Source: SFLA01 sp045595165 (GTDB taxonomy: Bacteria > Bacillota > Clostridia > Oscillospirales > CAG-382). Taken from it: DNA of 64,000 nucleotides. Both the position numbers and the translations under genes were made by a program. Below the pieces are notes generated by a model. The model did no database searches. It saw only the letters and a list, made by a program, of their open reading frames with translations, and had not been told where the DNA came from. The DNA is taken from the NCBI GenBank assembly GCA_045595165.1, contig JAZNZY010000021.1:62001-126000 (forward strand), in the 5' to 3' direction. Of this stretch, positions 34,357-42,783 are shown piece after piece. Position 1 is the first letter of the stretch, and each line of letters opens with the position of its first letter.

Positions 34357-34399
34357 GCTCTATGTTAAATTATTATTCTTCCATTGTTGGGTATTATTT

Positions 34400-34478
34400 C
34401 GGGGACCCCGAAAAAGCGTTTTTAACAGAACACATACGTCCGTTACGCATTACACACCTAAAAACCTTTTTTGGGGTG
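34400..34478 (-). repeat. Possible degenerate REP-like hairpin with long loop (R7)
   Basis: CGGGGACCCCG followed by AAAAAG at one end (34400-34415) and CTTTTTTGGGGTG at the other (34466-34478). The arms pair, but about 50 bases intervene, so this is either a variant or a copy with an insertion. Confidence 0.45.
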
Positions 34479-34480
34479 TT

Positions 34481-35266
34481 TTATTTCTTCTTTTTAATAA
34501 CAACTACTACCACTACAACTGCGATAACAACTGCTGCGATAACGATACCGATGATAAGACCGGTGTTGCCGCCTTCTTCTTTATCGGAAGGTTCTTCGGA
34601 ATTGCCTACTGCGGGAACGGAGGTGTCTTCTTCGGACTCTTCCTTGGAGGGCTCTTCGGAGGGTTCTTCGGAAGGCTCTTCGGAGGGCTCTTCGGAGGAT
34701 TCTTCGGGAACTTCCTCGGGAACGTAGTTGGGATCAAGCTCAAAGGTGTTAAAGGTGAGCACTGCACCGTCGCAAGTGAAAACAGTGAACTGGGTGATCT
34801 CTACGTAGCCGTCTGCGTTTACGCCCACAAGCTCTGCAAGCTGTTCAAAAGAAACAGCGCCCTTGTAGGAACCGGAAAGAAGGTCGCCGGTGCCGCTTTC
34901 GATATTATCGCCCATAAACTTGTGAATGTAGTTGTCGCCGCCGTTAATACGGATGCTGGTCTTACCAATGTCAAAGGAAAGGTCGTATACAAGGTAGGTG
35001 CCTTCGCCAACAAGGATAGGCGCGGGAAGAACTGCGTCTGCCCAAGGCCAGGTTCCTGCTGCAGAGCCGGATACAACGGTAACGCCTTCGGTTGTTTCAA
35101 TGGTAATTTCCGTTCCGTTAACGGGGGTATTTACCCAAAGATCTTTGCAGTTATCGAAGATATCATACTTTTCTTCAATAACAACGGGCTCGTCTGCGGA
35201 AACGGGAATTGCGAAAAATGCGCAAACGAGAGAAACAATAATAAGTACGCTTAAAAGCTTTTTCAT
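34481..35266 (-). CDS. Surface protein with SEEP-repeat linker and C-terminal membrane anchor (paralogue 1)
   Basis: 261 residues: signal peptide (MKKLLSVLIIVSLVCAFFAI), a compact extracellular beta-rich domain to about residue 185, an acidic tandem linker of Glu-Glu-Pro-Ser units to about 210, a Val/Ile-rich membrane helix and a KKKK tail. The membrane anchor plus basic tail holds it on the outer face without a sortase motif. It shares promoter, linker, anchor and tail with the next two genes, but its ectodomain is shorter. The function is unknown; adhesion or carbohydrate binding is possible. Confidence 0.8.
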   Translation of the reverse strand: MKKLLSVLIIVSLVCAFFAIPVSADEPVVIEEKYDIFDNCKDLWVNTPVNGTEITIETTEGVTVVSGSAAGTWPWADAVLPAPILVGEGTYLVYDLSFDIGKTSIRINGGDNYIHKFMGDNIESGTGDLLSGSYKGAVSFEQLAELVGVNADGYVEITQFTVFTCDGAVLTFNTFELDPNYVPEEVPEESSEEPSEEPSEEPSEEPSKEESEEDTSVPAVGNSEEPSDKEEGGNTGLIIGIVIAAVVIAVVVVVVVIKKKK

Positions 35267-35304
35267 GGTTTTTACTCCTTTAAAGTGGTTTTTTCAGTAC
35301 TGCA

Positions 35305-35333
35305 ATTATACAATATCCCTTTCGGAAAGTCAA
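35305..35333 (-). promoter_or_regulatory. Promoter of surface paralogue 1
   Basis: Minus strand -35 TTGACT (35328-35333), 17-bp spacer, -10 TATAAT (35305-35310). The same arrangement and neighbouring bases recur before paralogues 2 and 3. Confidence 0.85.
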
Positions 35334-35346
35334 CAATATTAAAAAT

Positions 35347-35378
35347 AAAAATGCCCGATATTTCACGGGCATTTTTGT
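35347..35378. terminator. Terminator of surface paralogue 2
   Basis: AAAAATGCCCG / CGGGCATTTTT around ATATTTCA, about 27-58 bp past the minus-strand stop; symmetric flanks make it bidirectional. Confidence 0.88.
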
Positions 35379-35404
35379 GCTAAATATAAAATATCAATTA
35401 TCGA

Positions 35405-36709
35405 TTACTTCTTTTTCTTTGCAACGATAACTACAACTACAACAACTGCAATAACAACTACTGCTACAACGATACCGATGATAAGACCGGTGTTGCCGCC
35501 TTCTTCCTTATCGGAAGGTTCTTCGGAATTGCCTACTGCGGGAACGGTGGTGTCTTCTTCGGAAGGCTCTTCGGAGGGTTCGTCGGAAGGTTCTTCAGAG
35601 GGCTCTTCAGAGGGTTCTTCGGAGGGTTCGTCGGGCTGTTCAGCGGGAACTGCGTAGTAAACTACTGCGCCGGTTTCGTGAGTCTGCTCTGCGAAGTTGT
35701 AGCCTGCGAAGTATACGATGTCGCCTGCAACGAGAGCTGCGAGAGCTTCTTTGTTTGCAGCAGCTTCGGTGCTTTCGCCGTGAACTGCGAATGCGATGTC
35801 GCCTTCCTGAACGTCTGCAAATGCGAATTCATAGTCGCCGTCTGCAGCCTTAACTTCTACTACGGAGTACTGACCTTCGGTTTCGGTGGGTCTGAGAAGT
35901 ACGCATGCGGACCAAGCTACGTTGTATGCAGCGAGGTTGGTGGGATCGGTGATGATGGTGTTGGAATCGGTTACGATAGACTTGTTGAAGGGAACGTGCT
36001 TAATGAACTTTGCACCTGCGGGAATTTCAACGATAGGCTCGATCTCATTAAGATCTATGGATTCTTCCTGGCTTACTTCGCCGATTTCAGGACCGCCGGC
36101 AGACTTAAGGCTTGCGCCAACCTCGGTAAGACCAACCCATTCCCAGCAAACCTTGACGTCCCAGTCGTTACCGGTCTGACCGTGAGCGCCCATAAAGAAG
36201 GATACGGAAACGTATTTTGCGTTAACGGGAGCAGCGAGGTCGATAACTACTTCGCGCTGGAAGGACTGAGTAATGTCTTCGATAGTGCTGTCCATGGTGT
36301 AAGAGAATTCGTCGAACGCATTACCGTCTACGGAAGTACCAACGATAAGATCGCCATCGGTAGGAAGACCGATCATAGCGTTTGCGTAGCAGAACCAGTA
36401 AAGAGTAATGGTGTCGATGCTCTGAACGGAATCAAGTTCGAAAACGATGGTGCACTCGGTGGGAGTACCGGTGGTGCATGCCTTATTCTGAACAAGAAGG
36501 ATACCGGCTTTGTTAAAGTCACGGGCTGCAGCGTCAGCTTCGGAAAGGATTGCGCCGTCAAAAAGCTGAGCGGGATCGTCAGATGCGAGAGCTTCAACGT
36601 TGTCGCCTTTGAATTCAACGGATACAACGTTTGTTTCTGCTGCTGCGGGTATCAGAAAAAGAACTGAAACGAGAGCAACTGCGAGAATTGCGCATAAAAG
36701 CTTTTTCAT
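35405..36709 (-). CDS. Surface protein with discoidin-like ectodomain and SEEP-repeat linker (paralogue 2)
   Basis: 434 residues from ATG 36709 (20 extra in-frame residues up to 36769 overlap the promoter and precede the signal peptide). Signal peptide, then about 150 residues reminiscent of F5/8-type discoidin domains (CTIVFELDSVQSIDTITLYW, later VNAKYVSVSFFMG), a second beta-rich domain, a linker of repeated Glu-Glu-Pro-Ser units (about residues 355-390), a membrane helix and KKKK tail. The linker is encoded by near-identical 12-base units, so its length could vary by slippage without changing frame. The ligand is unknown. Confidence 0.8.
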   Translation of the reverse strand: MKKLLCAILAVALVSVLFLIPAAAETNVVSVEFKGDNVEALASDDPAQLFDGAILSEADAAARDFNKAGILLVQNKACTTGTPTECTIVFELDSVQSIDTITLYWFCYANAMIGLPTDGDLIVGTSVDGNAFDEFSYTMDSTIEDITQSFQREVVIDLAAPVNAKYVSVSFFMGAHGQTGNDWDVKVCWEWVGLTEVGASLKSAGGPEIGEVSQEESIDLNEIEPIVEIPAGAKFIKHVPFNKSIVTDSNTIITDPTNLAAYNVAWSACVLLRPTETEGQYSVVEVKAADGDYEFAFADVQEGDIAFAVHGESTEAAANKEALAALVAGDIVYFAGYNFAEQTHETGAVVYYAVPAEQPDEPSEEPSEEPSEEPSDEPSEEPSEEDTTVPAVGNSEEPSDKEEGGNTGLIIGIVVAVVVIAVVVVVVIVAKKKK

Positions 36710-36751
36710 AGGGTTTTTTGCTCCTTTAAATAATAATATTTTGGTGAAGTG

Positions 36752-36780
36752 ATTATACACTATTTGCAAGAGAAAGTCAA
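36752..36780 (-). promoter_or_regulatory. Promoter of surface paralogue 2
   Basis: Minus strand -35 TTGACT (36775-36780), 17-bp spacer, -10 TATAAT (36752-36757). Its -10 rules out a start codon at 36769. Confidence 0.85.
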
Positions 36781-36786
36781 CAACAA

Positions 36787-36819
36787 AAACAAAAATGTCC
36801 GTGTTTTACGGACATTTCT
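36787..36819. terminator. Terminator of surface paralogue 3
   Basis: AAAAATGTCCGT / ACGGACATTTCT stem with A-tract on the left, serving the minus-strand gene that stops at 36837. Confidence 0.85.
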
Positions 36820-36836
36820 GCTTATATTTCTCGCTA

Positions 36837-38183
36837 TTATCTTTTCTTTTTAACAACAATTACCACTACAACTACAATGGCAGCTACTGCAATTACAGCT
36901 ACTACGATACCGATAATAAGGCCTGCGCCGACAACACTTGTCTGTTCGCCGGAAACGGGTTCGGATCCTTCGGTGTCCTCATCGGAAACGTCTGCTGCGG
37001 GTTCGGATTCATCGGTTGCGGGTTCGGATTCGTCGGTGGGTTCGGATTCTTCGGAGGGCTCTTCGGAAACGTCTTCGGAGGGCTCTTCGGAAGCTTCGCC
37101 GTTATCGGGAGTAGCGGTGTTATCTATAAAGTAAACAACTGCGCCTCTTTCAAAGGACTGTTCCTCAAAATTATAGCCTGCGAAGGTAACGGTGTCCCCT
37201 GCAACAAGAGCGTTGAGCGCAAGTCTGTTTGCCTTGGTGCCGTCTGCATCATCATCGCCGTGAACGGAAAGAACCATATCACCCTCTGCCGCATCGGCAA
37301 AAACAAAGGTTTCGCTGCCGTTTACCCATTCAACAGCCACTACCTCGTAAACGCCTTCGGTTTCGGTAGGTCTGATAAGTGCGCAGGAGGTCCACTTAAC
37401 ATTGAAATCCTGCATAGTTGCGGGATCGGTAATGATAGTGTAAGAGCCGGTGGTGATAGAGGTGTTGAACTTAGCGTGCTTGAGTGCTACGTGTCCTTCG
37501 GGAATTTCTACGATAGGCTCGATCTGATCGAGGGGAGTGTTGTCCTCGCTTACTTCCTCATAGCCGCCGTCAAGAACTTCATCTACCTCAAGGCCTGCGC
37601 CGACTTCGGTAAAGCCGACCCATTCCCAAAGAGGGCACCACCAGTCGCTGTATCCGTGGGGGCCGAATTCAAAGGTAACAGAAACGTATTTTGCCTTTAC
37701 GGTCTGACCCAGTCTTATAGTGGTATCAAGCTGAAAGGAGGTATCGGGGTCGGTTTCGCCCTCGAAATCGTATGCGCCGATCTCGGTGTAAATGTCGCCG
37801 TCTGCGGAATAGCCTATGATAAGGTTATTGTTAACGGGCAGACCGATTATTGCCATGTGATACACGTACCAGGTGATATAAACGGTGTCTATATCCTGAA
37901 GGGAATCAAGCTCGAAATACATGGTTGCAATGGTGTTTTCGGTATCGTTCATATCGGTGTTCTGAAGCAGAACGATGCCTTCCTTGGTGAAGTCACTGGC
38001 GTTCGCATTTTCTTCGGAAAGGATCTTGTTATCGTAAAGAAGGGTAAGATCTGCTCCTGCGCGAACCTTTACGTCGCCCTCAAACCAAACCTTGGTTACG
38101 TTCGCCTTTGCATCTGCGGGGATAGCAAGCAAAGCGCAAACAACGGCGAGAACGATAAGTACGCTTAAAATTCTTTTTTTCAT
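36837..38183 (-). CDS. Surface protein with discoidin-like ectodomain and acidic linker (paralogue 3)
   Basis: 448 residues, same plan as paralogue 2: signal peptide, discoidin-like segment (TMYFELDSLQDIDTVYITWY, VKAKYVSVTFEFG), second domain, acidic linker with Asp-Glu-Ser-Glu-Pro units, membrane helix and KKKR tail. The ectodomains of 2 and 3 align well (both have DQIEPIVEIP or NEIEPIVEIP), indicating tandem duplication. Its 5' leader is about 165 bases long because a heptamer repeat element is inserted between the promoter and the ribosome site AAGGAG. Confidence 0.8.
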   Translation of the reverse strand: MKKRILSVLIVLAVVCALLAIPADAKANVTKVWFEGDVKVRAGADLTLLYDNKILSEENANASDFTKEGIVLLQNTDMNDTENTIATMYFELDSLQDIDTVYITWYVYHMAIIGLPVNNNLIIGYSADGDIYTEIGAYDFEGETDPDTSFQLDTTIRLGQTVKAKYVSVTFEFGPHGYSDWWCPLWEWVGFTEVGAGLEVDEVLDGGYEEVSEDNTPLDQIEPIVEIPEGHVALKHAKFNTSITTGSYTIITDPATMQDFNVKWTSCALIRPTETEGVYEVVAVEWVNGSETFVFADAAEGDMVLSVHGDDDADGTKANRLALNALVAGDTVTFAGYNFEEQSFERGAVVYFIDNTATPDNGEASEEPSEDVSEEPSEESEPTDESEPATDESEPAADVSDEDTEGSEPVSGEQTSVVGAGLIIGIVVAVIAVAAIVVVVVIVVKKKR

Positions 38184-38214
38184 TGTTTTACTCCTTTTTT
38201 GAACACAGAAATTT

Positions 38215-38316
38215 AACGATGAACTATGAACTATGAACTATGAACGAATGGTTGATTTTTGTTCTGCGAACAAAAATCTTCCGAAGTTCCTCGTTCATCG
38301 TTTCTAGTTCCTCGTT
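38215..38316 (-). repeat. Full heptamer element E (102 bp) in the leader of surface paralogue 3
   Basis: Left arm of heptamers AACGATG/AACTATG (four to five units), central hairpin GATTTTTGTTC/GAACAAAAATC, CTTCCGAAG, right arm of GTTCCTC/GTTCATC/GTTTCTA units. Same length as elements F and G and about 95 % identical to F in inverse orientation. It lies between the promoter at 38350-38378 and the start codon at 38183. Confidence 0.87.
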
Positions 38317-38349
38317 TCCAAACGCTCTGCGTTATTTTTTACTGCTCCA

Positions 38350-38378
38350 ATTATACGCTGTTTGCATAAAAAAGTCAA
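38350..38378 (-). promoter_or_regulatory. Promoter of surface paralogue 3
   Basis: Minus strand -35 TTGACT (38373-38378), 17-bp spacer, -10 TATAAT (38350-38355), matching the promoters of paralogues 1 and 2. Confidence 0.85.
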
Positions 38379-38422
38379 CGGATTTTTAAATGTAAATTTT
38401 TATTACCCGATATGCATAATTA

Positions 38423-38451
38423 TTTACAATATATTAATTTTGTGTTATAAT
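38423..38451 (+). promoter_or_regulatory. Promoter of the glycerate kinase operon
   Basis: -35 TTTACA (38423-38428), 17-bp spacer, -10 TATAAT (38446-38451), 22 bp before the start codon. Confidence 0.75.
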
Positions 38452-38473
38452 GTAAGGAAAGAGGTGGTAAAAG

Positions 38474-39556
38474 ATGAATTTTTTGCTTATACTCGATTCT
38501 TTTAAGGGAAGCATATCCTCTTATAACGCCGCAAAAGCTCTTAAAGAGGGCTTGGGAGGCGGAGAGATTGTCCCTTTTTCCGACGGAGGCGAGGGATTTG
38601 CCGAATGTGTCGAATACCTCTGCGGAGGTAAAAGAATATGTTTTCCCTCCTTTGACAGCTACGGAAAAGAAATATCCTCTTACTATCTGCGTATCGGCGA
38701 TACGGCGGTGATCGAAACCGCGCTGGCGGACGGGCTTATTACAGTGGGGGAAAACCACCCGAACATTATATACGCCAACTCCTTCGGCACGGGACACACA
38801 ATTAAAAAAGCTCTTGAAGACGGGTGCAAAAAGCTGATAATCGGATTCGGCGGAAGCGCCGTAAACGACGGAGGCGCAGGTGCGCTTTGCGCCTTGGGTG
38901 CCCGCATTGTCGGCGGAAAAGGGCTTACCGCCCTGGCGGGAGAATGGGCAACGAGTATTGACCTTGAGAATCTCACCCCTCTCCTGAAGGAAGCAGAAAT
39001 TATATTCGCCTGCGACGTGGACAACCCCTACTGCGGGGAAAAAGGCGCATCTATGGTGTTTTCACCCCAAAAAGGGGCAGATGCCGCCACGGCTTTGCGT
39101 ATGGAAAAGAGCCACAGGAAGTTTGCCGAATTCCTTTTCCGCGCTACGGGAAAGGATGTTTCCCACATACCCGGCGCAGGGGCGGCAGGAGGGCTTGCAG
39201 GTGGAATTATGGCTGTATGTGAGCCGAAAATACAAAGCGGGTTTGACGTGCTTTCAAGCCTTTGCTCGCTTAAAGAGAGAATTTCCCGCGCAGACGTGAT
39301 TATTACGGGAGAAGGCAAAACTGATTCTCAGACTTTAATGGGAAAGCTTCCCTTGCGTGTAACGGCGCTTGCAAAGGAAATGGACAAAAAGGTCGTCTGT
39401 GTTTCGGGTATGATAACCGAAGAGGGCAAAAATCTGGGAGCAGACCTTTATATACCCCTTTCCCACGGGGATATTACTCCGCAGATGACCATGGCAGACC
39501 CGAGAAAATATCTTATTAACGCAGGAAAACAAATTAAAAATATATACGAGGTATGA
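38474..39556 (+). CDS. Glycerate kinase (GlxK/GarK family)
   Basis: Phosphorylates D-glycerate using ATP, normally at the 2-position in this family, feeding it to glycolysis. 360 residues, normal length. Family motifs: DSFKGSISS at residues 8-16, PFSDGGEGFAE near residue 34-44, GFGGSAVNDGGAG near residue 122-134, GAGAAGGLAGG near residue 234, ITGEGKTDSQTLMGK near residue 277. It overlaps the next gene's region by up to 4 bp. Why a glycerate kinase heads a MoxR/transglutaminase operon is not clear. Confidence 0.94.
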   Translation: MNFLLILDSFKGSISSYNAAKALKEGLGGGEIVPFSDGGEGFAECVEYLCGGKRICFPSFDSYGKEISSYYLRIGDTAVIETALADGLITVGENHPNIIYANSFGTGHTIKKALEDGCKKLIIGFGGSAVNDGGAGALCALGARIVGGKGLTALAGEWATSIDLENLTPLLKEAEIIFACDVDNPYCGEKGASMVFSPQKGADAATALRMEKSHRKFAEFLFRATGKDVSHIPGAGAAGGLAGGIMAVCEPKIQSGFDVLSSLCSLKERISRADVIITGEGKTDSQTLMGKLPLRVTALAKEMDKKVVCVSGMITEEGKNLGADLYIPLSHGDITPQMTMADPRKYLINAGKQIKNIYEV

Positions 39557-39558
39557 AA

Positions 39559-40542
39559 ATGGATACTAACCAAACCGCACAGACCCCCGAAATCACCCAA
39601 AACGAGCCCGTGGCAGTAAAAGCTCCCGCTAAAAAGCGCCGCCGCAGAAATTCCTGGTGGGGCGTGACTCTTTGCGTATTTCTGGCGTTCGGAGTATTTG
39701 TTTCCGCCGCCGCAGGAACGGGATTTTTGCTTTTGAGAAACGCCGTTGCAGGCGATATCGTACATACCGTGGTTGAAAAGACCGACGTGCTCTCCCTTGA
39801 AATCGGCGGTACTACGGTTGTGGAAAAGGTAGAGGAAGTATTAAAATCCTCGGGCAACGAAACCCTCGCTTCCATGACCACCGAGGAGATACGTGCTTTT
39901 GCGGAAAACGCAGGACTTGACGAAGCGCTTAAGGGATTGCTTGACCAAGCCCAGGATTATCTTACGGGGAATGCCAACAGCTTTGAAATAACTCCCGAGC
40001 AGATACTGGTTCTGGTTGAGGACAACAAGCAGAATATTTACGATGCAACGGGATATGAGATAACCGAAGATGACCTTAAGCAGATAGAAGAGGTGCTTGA
40101 GGAACACACCGAAACCATTAATCAGGCGGCGGAGGAGGTTCTTACCAATCCCACCGTAAAGACTACTATGACCACCGTTAACGTGGTGATAAGTCCCTAT
40201 ATCCCCATCGCCTGCTTTGCTGTATGCGCAGTATGTGTTTTGCTTATGATCCCCTGCCTGCGCAGAAAGGAAGCGGTGTTCGTATTCTCCGGTATGCCCG
40301 CGCTGTTTTTGGGAGCCGCGCTTACCGTAGTATATGCACTTTCCTCCACCATTACCGAATTCGTGGTAGCCCGGATATATATGCCCGCCACGATGCTGAC
40401 GGTGGCAAGAACCGTTTTATCCGTAATTTTCGAGCCTATCCTTAAAGCGGGCATTATCGCCGCATCGGTAGGCGTAGTATTTATAATAATCCACATAATT
40501 CTTGCGGTTGTTTTAAAGGTAAGACACGCAAAAAAGGCTTGA
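39559..40542 (+). CDS. Membrane protein of unknown function
   Basis: About 327 residues. I prefer ATG 39559 because GAGG lies 7 bases upstream; ATG 39553 overlaps that site. A positively charged stretch (KKRRRR) precedes the first membrane helix (about residues 35-60). A helical, acidic extracellular domain follows (about 70-215), then three further helices up to the C terminus. I do not recognise the family. Its position before moxR suggests an envelope role. Confidence 0.75.
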   Translation: MDTNQTAQTPEITQNEPVAVKAPAKKRRRRNSWWGVTLCVFLAFGVFVSAAAGTGFLLLRNAVAGDIVHTVVEKTDVLSLEIGGTTVVEKVEEVLKSSGNETLASMTTEEIRAFAENAGLDEALKGLLDQAQDYLTGNANSFEITPEQILVLVEDNKQNIYDATGYEITEDDLKQIEEVLEEHTETINQAAEEVLTNPTVKTTMTTVNVVISPYIPIACFAVCAVCVLLMIPCLRRKEAVFVFSGMPALFLGAALTVVYALSSTITEFVVARIYMPATMLTVARTVLSVIFEPILKAGIIAASVGVVFIIIHIILAVVLKVRHAKKA

Positions 40543-40561
40543 TGACACAGGAGGCACATCA

Positions 40562-41524
40562 ATGGCACAATTAACAAACGGACACGAGCAGGCAAGAGCC
40601 CTTACGAAAGGTCTTTTTAAGGCGGTTTTGGGCAAGGAAAAGGAAGCGGTGCTTTTGGTCACCGCATTTCTCGCAGGGGGACACGTGCTGATCGAGGATG
40701 TGCCCGGCGTGGGTAAGACCACCCTTGCTTCCGCTTTGGCAAGACTTTCCGGTCTGGATTACACCCGCATACAGTTTACGCCCGACGTAACCCCTTCCGA
40801 CATAACCGGTTTTAATATGTTTGATAAGCGCTCCGGCGATTTTGTGTTCCGCCCCGGCGCGGTAAGCACGGATATTTTCCTTGGGGACGAAATAAACCGC
40901 GCATCCCCCAAGACACAGTCCGCGCTTCTTGAGTGTATGAACGAGGGCACCGTCACCGTTGACGGCGAGATACACCCTCTCCCCAAGGTGTTTACGGTTA
41001 TTGCAACCCAGAACCCTATGGGATTTGTAGGTACCTATCCCCTGCCCGAAGCCCAGGTTGACAGATTTTGTATGAGATTTTCCATGGGCTACCCCACCTT
41101 TGAGGCGGAAATGCGTATTGCCGCAGGTATGACCCACGAAAACACCCTGCCCACACTTACTCCCGTAACGGATGCGGAGTCTATTCTGGCTATGCGTGAG
41201 GAAGTAAAAAAGGTTGCGGTAGACGAAGAAATATACAAATACGCCGTTTCACTCATAACCGCCACCCGTAACAACAAATACATATCTCTGGGCGCATCTC
41301 CCCGCGGAAGCGTAATGGTTGTGCGCCTTGCGAAAGCATACGCATATCTGCAGGGCAGAGATTACGTTTTGCCCGAGGATATTCACGCTATGTTCGTTCC
41401 CTGCATAAACCACAGAATAACTCTTTCTCAGGAGGCAAAGCGTCAGTTCCTCTCCGTTGAGGACGTGCTGAACGCTATTCTTAAGGAAACGGATATTCCC
41501 CACCGCGGAAAAGGCAGAATATGA
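40562..41524 (+). CDS. MoxR family AAA+ ATPase
   Basis: 320-residue chaperone-like ATPase. Walker A DVPGVGKTT at residues 46-54, Walker B region IFLGDEINRASPKTQSALLE near residue 103-122, sensor ATQNPMGFVGTYPLPEAQVDRF near residue 142. MoxR ATPases are usually paired with DUF58 and transglutaminase or von Willebrand factor proteins, as here, and are thought to help assemble envelope or metal-containing complexes. The ribosome site GGAGG is clear and the last codon overlaps the DUF58 gene as ATGA. Confidence 0.95.
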   Translation: MAQLTNGHEQARALTKGLFKAVLGKEKEAVLLVTAFLAGGHVLIEDVPGVGKTTLASALARLSGLDYTRIQFTPDVTPSDITGFNMFDKRSGDFVFRPGAVSTDIFLGDEINRASPKTQSALLECMNEGTVTVDGEIHPLPKVFTVIATQNPMGFVGTYPLPEAQVDRFCMRFSMGYPTFEAEMRIAAGMTHENTLPTLTPVTDAESILAMREEVKKVAVDEEIYKYAVSLITATRNNKYISLGASPRGSVMVVRLAKAYAYLQGRDYVLPEDIHAMFVPCINHRITLSQEAKRQFLSVEDVLNAILKETDIPHRGKGRI

Positions 41525-42783
41525 AAAAAAGCGAAAAGTTTGGTGAAACACGGCTTATAAAACAGCCCTTTTACCCCGTGCCCTCTCTTTTGTTCCCCTT
41601 TTACGGGGCGGCGGTGTTCGGACTTTGCTGTTATGCCATAATCCGTAAAAACACACCTATGGGAATAGCCGCCACCTTTTTGATGGTGCTTCCCGTTATA
41701 TCACTTATTTACGCCTTTATATGCTTTTGCGGAATAAGCGCGGAATTAAGCTTTGATAAGCAATTCCTGCGCAAGGGCGAAAGCGCCCACGCTACCCTTA
41801 CGGTATACAATTATTTTCCCATTCCCCTGCCCGGACTTACGGCGGCACTGTATCTTCCCAAAGAGGAAAAGGATGGGTACGTATACACCCGCATCCCCGT
41901 CAAGAGCAAGACGGGTGTAACTATGGGCGGATTGCGGGCGGTAACAGCCGTAAAGCAGGTATCCTTCGGGCTGGCGGGAAGATTTACCGTATACTGTAAA
42001 AAGCTTTCCGTCCACGATCCGCTGGGCTTGTTCAGAATAGTAAGCAGGACGGAGTTCACGGTTGATATGCCCGTAATTCCCGTAGAAGGCAGAAAGACCG
42101 ATCAGCTTCGCACCGCAAGCGGTACGGGCGAGGGGGCGGACAGAAACCGCCGCGGCGATGACCGTGACGAGGTGTTCGAGATAGCAGATTACGCTCCCGG
42201 GGACAGCCTTAAGGATATTCACTGGAAAAGAAGCGCAAGGGAGGAAGAATTGCAGATAATCCGCTTTGCTTCCCCTAAGGAAAAATGCCATTGCGTGCTT
42301 TGCGATACGGGAGATTACCTCGCCTGCGGCACGGAAAATAAAAATGACAAAAACCCCGCGCTCCTGGATGCGGTTCTGGAAACCGCCTACGGAATGTGTA
42401 TATCCCTTTCCTCGGAGGGTGACAGCGTTTTGCTGGCCTGGCGGGACGGAAAAGAGGATATAGGTGTGACCGCTTCTATGGAGGAGGGCTTTATTTCCCT
42501 TTGCAAAAGCGGATACTTACCACTTGGCACGGGCAAACGGATAGATCCCGTTATTTTAAGCGAGGCGGACGCGGTAACGCTGGTTACAGCCGCCGTTAAC
42601 GAGGATACCGCCGCACAGATTATCGCTTTGCAGACCGAAGCGCCAAATATTAAAGGCATTGCGGTAATGGTGTGCGCTCCCGAGGGAAGCGCTCCCATAA
42701 CCGACGAAAATATAATTAAAAAGCTGGAAAGCGCAGGAATTATCATAGGATTTTCCTTGGCAGAGAAGGGAGGAAAGGTATGA
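41521..42783 (+). CDS. DUF58 domain protein
   Basis: 420 residues: two N-terminal membrane helices (about residues 20-75), an Ig-like region, then the DUF58 signature YAPGDSLKDIHWKRSAR near residues 223-239. The standard partner of MoxR ATPases; the molecular function is not settled. ATGA overlaps with both moxR upstream and the transglutaminase gene downstream indicate translational coupling. Confidence 0.93.
   Translation: MKKSEKFGETRLIKQPFYPVPSLLFPFYGAAVFGLCCYAIIRKNTPMGIAATFLMVLPVISLIYAFICFCGISAELSFDKQFLRKGESAHATLTVYNYFPIPLPGLTAALYLPKEEKDGYVYTRIPVKSKTGVTMGGLRAVTAVKQVSFGLAGRFTVYCKKLSVHDPLGLFRIVSRTEFTVDMPVIPVEGRKTDQLRTASGTGEGADRNRRGDDRDEVFEIADYAPGDSLKDIHWKRSAREEELQIIRFASPKEKCHCVLCDTGDYLACGTENKNDKNPALLDAVLETAYGMCISLSSEGDSVLLAWRDGKEDIGVTASMEEGFISLCKSGYLPLGTGKRIDPVILSEADAVTLVTAAVNEDTAAQIIALQTEAPNIKGIAVMVCAPEGSAPITDENIIKKLESAGIIIGFSLAEKGGKV

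Noticed and set aside
35540..35640. Intergenic or CRISPR-like repeat in the surface genes
   Set aside because: The repeats are in frame and encode the Glu-Glu-Pro-Ser linker of a protein with a signal peptide and membrane anchor.
38215..38316. CRISPR array suspected from regularly repeated short units
   Set aside because: The units are 7 bp, contiguous and inverted around a central hairpin; there are no spacers and no cas genes.
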